A stretch of 55,559 nucleotides of DNA, taken from the NCBI GenBank assembly GCA_900553835.1, contig USFF01000007.1:1-55559 (forward strand), given 5' to 3'. This stretch comes from an uncultured Mycoplasmatota bacterium. Its GTDB lineage: Bacteria > Bacillota_I > Bacilli_A > RF39 > UBA660. Shown here one piece after another: positions 49,623 through 55,559 of the stretch; the first letter of the stretch is position 1; the number at the start of each line of letters is the position of its first letter. The position numbers were made by a program, and so were the translations under genes. The notes under the pieces are model-generated. The model made no database searches and was not told the origin of the DNA. It saw only the letters and a list, made by a program, of their open reading frames with translations.

Positions 49623-50141
49623 ATGGATATTTATAGTTTAAGTTTTAATGATATAACTGAGAGTACTTTACCTAATAAAAAAGAACTTTTAGAAGAATTT
49701 AAAGATAATTTAAAATATGTAAGTGATATAGTATATAGTGATTATAAGAAATTAGGAGATATGATTATAGAAACTGATGGACTTGAAGAAGAAAATATAA
49801 GTGAATATGTGTTTTCTGGAGAAAAAGTAAAATATTATTTTAATCCCATTTTTAGAAAGAGTAAAAGCAATTTTACTTGTCCAGTAAATAGCCAGGTATA
49901 TAAAAAAGGAGAACTTGCTTTTATATTTAAACCACTTATGTATCTTCCTAATAAAAAAGAATTCTATACTATTAAAGAAATAAAAGCTTCAAGTTATGAA
50001 GAAGATTTTTTTCCTGATAATATAAAATCTTTTGATGACTTTTATTATAAAACTGAACACTCATATACTTTAGGTTTAGAAGAATATTATAATTTTAGTA
50101 CTAATATAGGTGGGAGTATTAAATTAGTAAAATTAAGATAA
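49623..50141 (+). CDS. hypothetical soluble protein
   Basis: The protein is 172 aa, acidic N-terminus, no membrane helix. The central segment FNPIFRKSKSNFTCPVNSQV, then KKGELAFIFKPLMYLPNKK, is aromatic-rich and contains the only Cys. I do not recognise a family. GAAGGTGAAG precedes the ATG by about 4 bases. It is convergent with uppP across a shared terminator. Confidence 0.55.
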   Translation: MDIYSLSFNDITESTLPNKKELLEEFKDNLKYVSDIVYSDYKKLGDMIIETDGLEEENISEYVFSGEKVKYYFNPIFRKSKSNFTCPVNSQVYKKGELAFIFKPLMYLPNKKEFYTIKEIKASSYEEDFFPDNIKSFDDFYYKTEHSYTLGLEEYYNFSTNIGGSIKLVKLR

Positions 50142-50166
50142 AAACTCTAGAATTTCTAGAGTTTTT
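50141..50166. terminator. bidirectional terminator
   Basis: AAAACTCTAGA and TCTAGAGTTTT form an 11-bp stem around ATT between convergent genes, with T runs on both strands. Confidence 0.85.
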
Positions 50167-50967
50167 ACATAAATATAAGAATTAATAAACCAAGTAATAA
50201 AGTATATAAACTAAAATATTTTAAATTACCTTTTTTAACTACTTTAATAAACCACCTTAATGTGAAATATGATACAACCATAGAAGCAATGAACCCAAGA
50301 CCATAAGGTAATACTAAATCATGAATATTATTCATTTCTAGTAAATCTTTAAACCCTAAGATAGTGGTCCCAACACTAACCGGTATATAAAGCATAAATG
50401 AATATCTTAATGCTGTTTCTCTATCCAGTTTTCTAAATAAACCACCAATTAAAGTAGAGCCACTTCTGCTTATTCCAGGAATTAAAGCAATTACCTGTGA
50501 AGTTCCAACTATTAAAGAGTCCATTACATTCATATCACTTTCATTTCTTTTACCTTTTATATTACTTACAAGAAGTAAGAACAAACTAGTTACTAAAAAT
50601 GCTATCCCAATTATGCTCATATTATTTAGTTTACTTTCAATTGAATCTTTAAATAATAATCCCATAATACCAACAGGTATACTACCAAGAACGATTAACA
50701 TGCAGTATTTGAAGTCTTTTTTAGTTTCTTCATTTTTAACTTTAAAGTATTTAAAGAAATTCTTTATTAACTTAATTAAATCATCTTTATAAATAACCAA
50801 TATTGCAAGTAAGCTACCAAAGTTAACTATTATTTCAAAATTTAAATCAGTAGTAGTTATTCCAAGTAATTTCTTAAGTACAAATACATGTCCACTTGAA
50901 CTAATAGGAAGAGGTTCAGTTAAACCTTGCACTATTCCTAAAAAAATGTAAATTAATATTTCTTTCA
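50165..50967 (-). CDS. uppP: undecaprenyl-diphosphatase UppP/BacA
   Basis: The protein is 267 aa with about eight membrane helices. The signature motifs are GLTEPLPISSSGHVFVLKKL (the family's GxTEFLPxSSxGH) and LIPGISRSGSTLIGG. It dephosphorylates undecaprenyl diphosphate to recycle the wall-precursor carrier and confers bacitracin resistance in other bacteria. Its presence indicates lipid-carrier wall synthesis is retained. ATG 50967 is used because GGTGA lies 6 bases before it on the minus strand. It is divergent from the next gene. Confidence 0.95.
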
Positions 50968-51035
50968 TATGTTTCACCAATATAATTATATACTAAAATT
51001 TTAAATAAATAAATATTATTTATTAGGAGTGTAAA

Positions 51036-51236
51036 ATGATTATTAAGTTATTAATATTATTTATTAGTGTTATTTTAATAAGTTTAAGTATTACCTTTGA
51101 TATTATATATTTAAATTTATTAACTATGGGGTATAGTTTTATAGAATATGTTAATTTTATTATTAGAAGATGGGAATGTTTAATATTTATATTAGGAGTA
51201 ATTTTATTATATTTTATTATGAGAAAGGGTAAATAA
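51036..51236 (+). CDS. small membrane protein
   Basis: The protein is 66 aa with two hydrophobic segments (about 3-33 and 48-62) around the short polar stretch FIEYVNFIIRRWE. AGGAG lies 7 bases before the start. It is followed after 2 bases by the DUF3603 gene, so they are co-transcribed. The family is unknown. Confidence 0.6.
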   Translation: MIIKLLILFISVILISLSITFDIIYLNLLTMGYSFIEYVNFIIRRWECLIFILGVILLYFIMRKGK

Positions 51237-51238
51237 TT

Positions 51239-51868
51239 ATGGTATACGTTTATGATATTTTAGTTAATTTTAATGAAAAGATGATTGATTTTTATGACTG
51301 GGATAAAAATGATCAAATCAGGCATATTAGAAAGATGCCTATTTTTAAAGTAAGTAGCAAAGTAATAATGGATATTATGTTTAATAAAGTGAAAATAAAC
51401 AGCGAAATAATTAATCTAATAAAAGACAAAACAGAAGTTTTTAATTTAAGAAGCGTCAATACTTTACCATTTGTGTGTACTTTTGTAAGTGCAGAAACTG
51501 CTGTTGCAGTTAGCATGAATAAAAATGGTATAGTTTTAGAGAAAAGTAAATTTTTAGTTAATGAAGAATTAGAAATTATTGGTGTAGGTAATAAACTTAA
51601 AAAAATAGATTTAGACTATTCTATATTAGAAATAGAAAATCATTCTTTACTTTTAAGGAGTGAAGAAAAAATACTTGATGAGATGATAAGAGAAATTAAT
51701 TTACTTAAAGATAATGAAGAGGTAATTAATTATTTATATTATGAATGGTTTAATAAACCTTGCACTAAAAATGCATATGAAGAACTTATTTTTGATTTAA
51801 AAAAAGACTTTACACCAAGACACGAGGAACTATTAAATCTTCTAAATATTCTTAAAGTAAAAAAATAG
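51239..51868 (+). CDS. DUF3603 family protein
   Basis: The protein is 209 aa, soluble. It starts MVYVYDILVNFNEKMIDFYD with a following W, then PIFKVSS, and contains FVSAETAVAVSMNKNGIVLE and the C-terminal YYEWFNKPC and PRHEELLNLL segments. This order matches the DUF3603 family of Bacilli (Y-L/V-Y-D-I start, W-x-E, H-E-E-L end), whose function is not known. The ribosome-binding site (AAAGGG) lies inside the preceding small gene. Confidence 0.7.
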   Translation: MVYVYDILVNFNEKMIDFYDWDKNDQIRHIRKMPIFKVSSKVIMDIMFNKVKINSEIINLIKDKTEVFNLRSVNTLPFVCTFVSAETAVAVSMNKNGIVLEKSKFLVNEELEIIGVGNKLKKIDLDYSILEIENHSLLLRSEEKILDEMIREINLLKDNEEVINYLYYEWFNKPCTKNAYEELIFDLKKDFTPRHEELLNLLNILKVKK

Positions 51869-51915
51869 GTATAAAATATTCTTTTTCTGTAAACATTAAT
51901 AACGAGGAGAAGAGT

Positions 51916-52461
51916 ATGAAAAAAGTAATAGTTGTTGTCTTAAGTATATTCATGATTGTTGGTTGTTCATTATTAAGTAGTGGTCCTACTAAAAAAACTG
52001 AAGAGTTTTTTAAAAAATATCAAAATTTAGATGATAGTGTTTTAAAAGATTTAGAATTAGTAGTTGAAGGAACTACACTTTCTACTGAAAAGGAAAAAAG
52101 TGATTACACTAAAGCTATGAAAATGCAATATAGTGATTTAAAGTATAAAATTACTAATGAAAAAATAAATGGTGATGAAGCAGTAGTTACTGCTAAAATA
52201 AGCGTATACGATTTTTATAAAGTACAAACTGAAGCAAATAAATATAAAACCACACATGAAAGTGAATTTATGACTGATAATAAATTTGATGAAGAAAAGT
52301 TTATGGAATATAAACTTAAACAAATGATGAATACAGCTGAAAGAGTAGAATATACTATAGATATTAGTTTAACTAAAAAGGATAATGAATGGACTATAAA
52401 TGAACTTGATAAAACTACTTTAGAGAAAATTCATGGTACTTATAATTACGAGAGTGAATAA
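51916..52461 (+). CDS. lipoprotein of unknown function
   Basis: The protein is 181 aa. The lipobox MIVGCS puts the lipid-modified cysteine at residue 18 after a classic signal (KKVIVVVLSIFMIVGC). The mature part is a charged alpha/beta domain with the pattern EKSDYTKAMKMQYSDLKYKI, VVTAKISVYDFYK and TIDISLTKKDNEWTINEL, like NTF2-like/DUF4878- or DUF5105-type lipoproteins. AGGAG lies 7 bases before the ATG. The stop lies in the terminator loop. Confidence 0.75.
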   Translation: MKKVIVVVLSIFMIVGCSLLSSGPTKKTEEFFKKYQNLDDSVLKDLELVVEGTTLSTEKEKSDYTKAMKMQYSDLKYKITNEKINGDEAVVTAKISVYDFYKVQTEANKYKTTHESEFMTDNKFDEEKFMEYKLKQMMNTAERVEYTIDISLTKKDNEWTINELDKTTLEKIHGTYNYESE

Positions 52462-52475
52462 ACTCTCTTTTTTTA
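52450..52475 (+). terminator. terminator after the lipoprotein gene
   Basis: GAGAGT and ACTCTC pair around GAATAA, followed by seven T. Confidence 0.85.
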
Positions 52476-52533
52476 TTAAAAATGTGGAAATTGTTTGTGA
52501 AATGTGATAATATTATTTACTGGGAAGTGCATT

Positions 52534-54540
52534 ATGAATATTTTAAAAGATAAATATATTAATAATTTAATAATTACACATATAACATTATTTTTAATAG
52601 AAACCTTATTTAAGGTATTAAATAATTTTAAAGTTTTTTCTTACAGTTTATTAAGAATTTATATTAGTACATTTATTATAAGTTTAATTATAACTTTTAT
52701 ATCAAGTTTATTTAAGAGTAAAAAAATTAGAAATTTTATAAATATTTTATTTGTATTTATTTATTCAGTTTATTCTCTAATGCAACTAGGTTTTATAAAT
52801 TTTCTAGGTGTTTATATATCTCTTCATACAAGTGGGCAATTTGGTGCAGTTACTGATTATATTGGTGACTTTATGGTTAGTTTTAAACTTATTTATTATA
52901 TAATACTAATACCTTTTATTTTATATGTTATTTATTATATAGTTACTAGAAAGAAAAAATATTATAAGTATAAATTTAGTAAAAGAAGTTTTATTTTGTT
53001 GTTTCTTTTAATATTAAGTTGTTCTTTATATGTGTTTACTTTAAAAGCAGACTTTATGCAAAATAAATATCAAAGTAAAAAAACATATGATTTATTTATT
53101 AATCCAGATGTTCCATCAATAGTAGTACATGAAATGGGACCAGTAGTATTTGGAATCATGGATGCTAAAACAGTTGTTTTCCCTCCAGAAGAAGTTTTTA
53201 TTGATAATGATATGAATAATAATCAAAATAATGATGAAAACACAGATAGAGAAGTTTTACCAGTACTAGATAATTTAATTAATGATGAAAAATCTAAATA
53301 TTCTAAACTTAATAATTATTTTGCAAAAAGAAATATTACTTCATATAATGATTATACTGGTATGTTTAGTGGTAAGAATGTAGTTGTTGTTTTAATGGAA
53401 AGTGTAAACGAAGGAATAATAAATGAAAAGTATTTTCCAAACTTTTATAGAATTTATAGTGGAGGATGGCACTGGGAAAATAATTATAGTCCTAGAAACA
53501 GCTGTGCAACTGGTAATAATGAATTTAGTGCAATGACAAGTTTATATTCTATATATAATACTTGTACATCTAATGTTTATAAGGAAAATACTTATTTTGA
53601 AAGTATATTTGGTCTTTTTAATGATGCTAATTATAATACAGTAAGTATGCATGATTTCACTGAATGGTATTATAAAAGAAGTACAATACACTCAAATATG
53701 GGAAGTAACCATTATTTAGATACAAAAGAACTTAATATTTTTACTAAAGGTATATATGGAGAATGGCCTAGTGATGAAGAATTCTTTACTAAAGCATTTA
53801 ATTACATAGAAAATAATGTTAAAGGTGATAAACCTTATATGGCATGGTTTACTACTGTTAGTTCACATCAGCCATATATAACAAGTTCTGAAATAGGAGA
53901 CCTTTACAAAGATTATTTTATGAGTGAAGGATATTCAAAACCAGTTAGTAGATATTTTAGTAAGTTAACAGTTCTTGATAATGCTCTTGGTATTATGTTA
54001 AATAAACTAGAAGAGAGTAATGAACTAGAAAATACTGTAATAGTACTTTTAGCAGATCATTATCCATATGGTTTAAAAGCTGATTATTTAAAAGAATTTA
54101 TTAACCATGAACTAGATGACTATGAAAGAGAAAAAACTCCTTTTGTTATTTATAATCCTAGTATGGAAAGTAAGACATTTAATGAATATACTTCATATAT
54201 CAATTTAATTCCTACACTAGCTAATTTAATGGGTATTAATTATGACCCTAGACTATATATGGGTACTGATTTGTTAAGTGATAGTTATGAGTCAAGAGTA
54301 GTTTTTGCAGATGGTTCTTGGAAAAATGAAAAAGCATATTATAATGCTAGTACTGGAGAAGTTAAATATTTTACAGATGAAGAGTATACTGTTGAAGAAG
54401 TACAAAGAATTAATAATTTAGTAGCAATGGATATTTCTATGAGTTCAAGTGCGATTAAAACTAATTATTTTGCCTATTTGGGCAATAAAATAAATGAATA
54501 TAAAGAAAGTTTAATTAATGTAGATGATAGCAATGAATAA
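52534..54540 (+). CDS. LtaS-like alkaline-phosphatase-superfamily membrane enzyme
   Basis: The protein is 668 aa with five N-terminal membrane helices (about 1-180) and a large extracellular sulfatase-fold domain. Metal and catalytic positions are Glu289 in VVVLMESVNEG, the nucleophile Thr326 in SCATGNNEFSAMTSLY, and Asp-His at about 508-509 in VLLADHYPYG. This matches lipoteichoic acid synthase/phosphoglycerol transferases, which polymerise or attach glycerol phosphate on membrane glycolipids. ATG 52534 has GGAAG about 7 bases before it and is preferred to the in-frame GTG 52504, which has none. It is coupled to the HD-domain gene by overlap. Confidence 0.85.
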   Translation: MNILKDKYINNLIITHITLFLIETLFKVLNNFKVFSYSLLRIYISTFIISLIITFISSLFKSKKIRNFINILFVFIYSVYSLMQLGFINFLGVYISLHTSGQFGAVTDYIGDFMVSFKLIYYIILIPFILYVIYYIVTRKKKYYKYKFSKRSFILLFLLILSCSLYVFTLKADFMQNKYQSKKTYDLFINPDVPSIVVHEMGPVVFGIMDAKTVVFPPEEVFIDNDMNNNQNNDENTDREVLPVLDNLINDEKSKYSKLNNYFAKRNITSYNDYTGMFSGKNVVVVLMESVNEGIINEKYFPNFYRIYSGGWHWENNYSPRNSCATGNNEFSAMTSLYSIYNTCTSNVYKENTYFESIFGLFNDANYNTVSMHDFTEWYYKRSTIHSNMGSNHYLDTKELNIFTKGIYGEWPSDEEFFTKAFNYIENNVKGDKPYMAWFTTVSSHQPYITSSEIGDLYKDYFMSEGYSKPVSRYFSKLTVLDNALGIMLNKLEESNELENTVIVLLADHYPYGLKADYLKEFINHELDDYEREKTPFVIYNPSMESKTFNEYTSYINLIPTLANLMGINYDPRLYMGTDLLSDSYESRVVFADGSWKNEKAYYNASTGEVKYFTDEEYTVEEVQRINNLVAMDISMSSSAIKTNYFAYLGNKINEYKESLINVDDSNE

Positions 54541-55069
54541 ATTAAAAGAAGAATATACAAATATTGTAAGTGATATTTTAAATGATGAACATTTTGTTAT
54601 TTTACAAAATGATTTTCACCATGGTACTACTAAATATAATCATTTAATTAAAGTTTCAAAGTTATCTTTTGTAATATCAAAAGTACTTAAATTAAAAATT
54701 GAAGAAACTACTAAAGCAGCACTTCTACATGACTTCTTTTATGGAGAAAGAACTTTAAAAGAAGAGAATAGTTATTTAAGACATCCTCATACAGCTGCTT
54801 TAAATGCTAGATATTATTTTAATACTAATGATTTAGAAACAAGTATAATTGAAACACATATGTATCATCATGTACTTTTAAAGAAAATATTTCCTTTTGT
54901 AAATAAAACTGAAAGCATTAATGTAACTCAAGGTAAACCTAAAACCAAAGAAGCTTGGGTAGTTAGTATTAGCGATTTATTAGTATCAATACTTGAAAGT
55001 ACATTATTTCTAAAATATAAATTCAATATAGCATTTATATCTTTAATAAGTATTATCATAAATAAATAG
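54533..55069 (+). CDS. HD-domain phosphohydrolase
   Basis: The protein is 178 aa. HD-superfamily metal ligands are seen in HGTTKYNHLIKVSKLSF, LLHDFFYGER (His-Asp pair), LRHPHTAALNARY and ETHMYHHVLL. Related small HD proteins hydrolyse nucleotides or phosphate esters. The substrate is unknown. ATG 54533 lies inside the stop region of the upstream enzyme gene (ATGAATAA), allowing termination-reinitiation; an in-frame ATG 54524 is also possible. The final 20 residues are hydrophobic (FNIAFISLISIII). Confidence 0.8.
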   Translation: MNKLKEEYTNIVSDILNDEHFVILQNDFHHGTTKYNHLIKVSKLSFVISKVLKLKIEETTKAALLHDFFYGERTLKEENSYLRHPHTAALNARYYFNTNDLETSIIETHMYHHVLLKKIFPFVNKTESINVTQGKPKTKEAWVVSISDLLVSILESTLFLKYKFNIAFISLISIIINK

Positions 55070-55084
55070 TACAATATAAAGTAC

Positions 55085-55113
55085 TTGAAAAATAAAAAAA
55101 TATTTTGTATAAT
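55085..55113 (+). promoter_or_regulatory. promoter of the antisense RNA
   Basis: TTGAAA and TATAAT with a 17-base spacer, a near-consensus sigma-A promoter that is not followed by any plus-strand gene. Confidence 0.8.
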
Positions 55114-55120
55114 GTATATA

Positions 55121-55220
55121 GAAGAGAAATCTTCATAAAATAAAAAAGGAACATTCGTTAATTCGAATGCTTGCCTAAAATGGTTTCGCATTTATCCTAA
55201 AGGATAGATGCTTGTTTTTA
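55121..55220 (+). ncRNA. candidate antitoxin antisense RNA
   Basis: It starts just after the promoter at 55085. It begins with a small hairpin GAAGA-GAAA-TCTTC (55121-55134) and ends with a 10-bp stem, GCATTTATCC and GGATAGATGC (55188-55197 with 55202-55211, loop TAAA), followed by TTGTTTTTA. No ORF. It overlaps about 85 bases of the 3' end of the opposite-strand mRNA, including the last codons and its terminator, as in 3'-overlapping type I antitoxins such as RatA. Confidence 0.6.
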
Positions 55221-55380
55221 TTACAAATAGTATTACTACTATTATAATTAAAATAATAATTATTCGGTTAAGTACCTTTATTATAAAGTTTCTTTTCTTC
55301 ATAATTATTACCTCCTTCCAGAAAAAGATTTTATAAAAACCCCCTTTGAAAGTCGGCAAGCATCCGAACACTCCTGTTCC
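55148..55380 (-). repeat. complementary 5' and 3' ends of the toxin mRNA
   Basis: The 5' end of the minus-strand RNA (55355-55380) and its 3' end (55148-55175) are complementary: GGAACA with TGTTCC, and CGGATGCTTGCC with GGCAAGCATTCG. The 3' arm is followed by TTTTTT, so it also acts as a terminator (CATTCG/CGAATG). Such end-to-end pairing is known to keep hok- and aapA-type mRNAs untranslated until processed. Confidence 0.65.
55192..55302 (-). CDS. 36-residue hydrophobic peptide, candidate type I toxin
   Basis: The peptide has a basic start MKKRNFIIKVLNR, then a single long Ile/Val-rich membrane helix (about 14-28), then KTSIYPLG. GGAAGGAGG sits 8 bases before the ATG, the strongest ribosome-binding site in the window. 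It is the only ORF of its transcript. Short basic-then-hydrophobic peptides with this gene layout are typical of type I toxins (for example TxpA or BsrG), which depolarise the membrane, but no sequence match is claimed. Two terminator-like stems flank its 3' end. Confidence 0.6.
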   Translation of the reverse strand: MKKRNFIIKVLNRIIIILIIIVVILFVIKTSIYPLG

Positions 55381-55389
55381 TTGTTAGTT

Positions 55390-55418
55390 AATATAACACA
55401 TGAAGATAGATAAATCAA
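55390..55418 (-). promoter_or_regulatory. promoter of the toxin mRNA
   Basis: On the minus strand TTGATT and TATATT are separated by 17 bases, with TGT before the -10 (extended -10). It lies about 10 bases before the 5' complementary arm. Confidence 0.7.
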
Positions 55419-55487
55419 GAAGAATATAAAGTAAAAAATGAAAAGTTTTTAAAAGGCATTTCAATTTTAAAAATCGATATACTTTAG

Positions 55488-55544
55488 TACCACAAAAAGT
55501 ACATAAAAATAAATCTTGTAAATAATAAAATTTTGTGGTATTAT
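55488..55544 (+). promoter_or_regulatory. promoter with flanking inverted repeat for a gene beyond the window
   Basis: TTGTAA (55516-55521) and TATTAT (55539-55544) have a 17-base spacer. TACCACAAAA (55488-55497) and TTTTGTGGTA (55531-55540) are exact inverted copies flanking the -35, suggesting an operator. TTTTGTGGTA also occurs at 6157-6166 and 13395-13404, each close to a TATATT. Confidence 0.55.
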
Positions 55545-55559
55545 TTTATTGTAAGAAAA

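Noticed and set aside
55148..55380. Miniature transposable element (inverted repeats flanking a short ORF)
   Set aside because: The arms coincide with a promoter-proximal 5' end and a terminator 3' end, and are imperfect; no target-site duplication is evident. The RNA-structure explanation fits better.

Overview
The window is about 30% GC and uses the standard bacterial code: TGA is a normal stop, for example at the end of ecfT, and Trp is TGG. Gene content points to a low-GC member of the Bacilli from the RF39/mollicute-adjacent gut lineages. Peptidoglycan-related genes are still present (UppP, SpoIID-like and NlpC/P60-like domains, an LtaS-like enzyme), as are remnants of sporulation genes (SpoIIIAH-like, GerE-like, GerM) and a desulfoferrodoxin typical of anaerobes. 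The lineage is inferred from gene content; no search was run.

Layout. 0-6.2 kb: a truncated DUF1016 protein, an ECF module (two degenerate ATPases and EcfT) with truA, a DUF308 protein, superoxide reductase, and a LiaF-like/DUF4097 envelope-stress pair. 6.2-8.1 kb: a large surface protein with a C-lectin-like, GC-shifted 3' end, preceded by a leader peptide containing a G10 tract and an attenuator-like hairpin. 8.1-20 kb: housekeeping core (dnaG-rpoD-trmK, T-box-pheS-pheT, rpmG, efp, spoIIIAH/gerE/gerM, tRNA-Arg). 20-24.3 kb: a two-peptide bacteriocin locus with a C39 peptidase ABC transporter, plus an NlpC/P60-like secreted protein.

24.5-39 kb: a 14.5-kb Gram-positive-type type IV secretion system. 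It has three Tad-pilus-like proteins at its head (two pilin-like proteins and a TadZ/CpaE-like protein with a dead Walker A). These are followed by VirB2-like, VirB2-fusion, VirB6-like, PrgI/VirB3-like, split VirB4, a SpoIID + C39-like wall protein, an unknown anchored protein and VirD4. No relaxase, VirB11-type ATPase or integrase is visible in the window, so it could be a resident secretion or DNA-exchange apparatus and not a mobile element. 39-55 kb: rhodanese, a VTT membrane protein, an ABC exporter pair with near-identical ATPase domains, RmuC, a stomatin-like protein, an M3-like peptidase, two paralogous coiled-coil proteins, UppP, a DUF3603 protein, a lipoprotein, an LtaS-like sulfatase-fold enzyme and an HD-domain protein.

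55.08-55.42 kb: a gene-poor tail with a strong candidate for a type I toxin-antitoxin system. On the minus strand a 36-residue hydrophobic peptide has a very strong ribosome-binding site in an mRNA whose 5' and 3' ends are complementary. A plus-strand RNA with its own sigma-A promoter and terminator overlaps its 3' end. This locus, the G10 phase-variable attenuator in front of the lectin-like surface protein, and the relaxase-less Tad/T4SS hybrid are the three most unusual items. Promoters, terminators and small RNAs were read by eye; none has been tested by folding or homology search.
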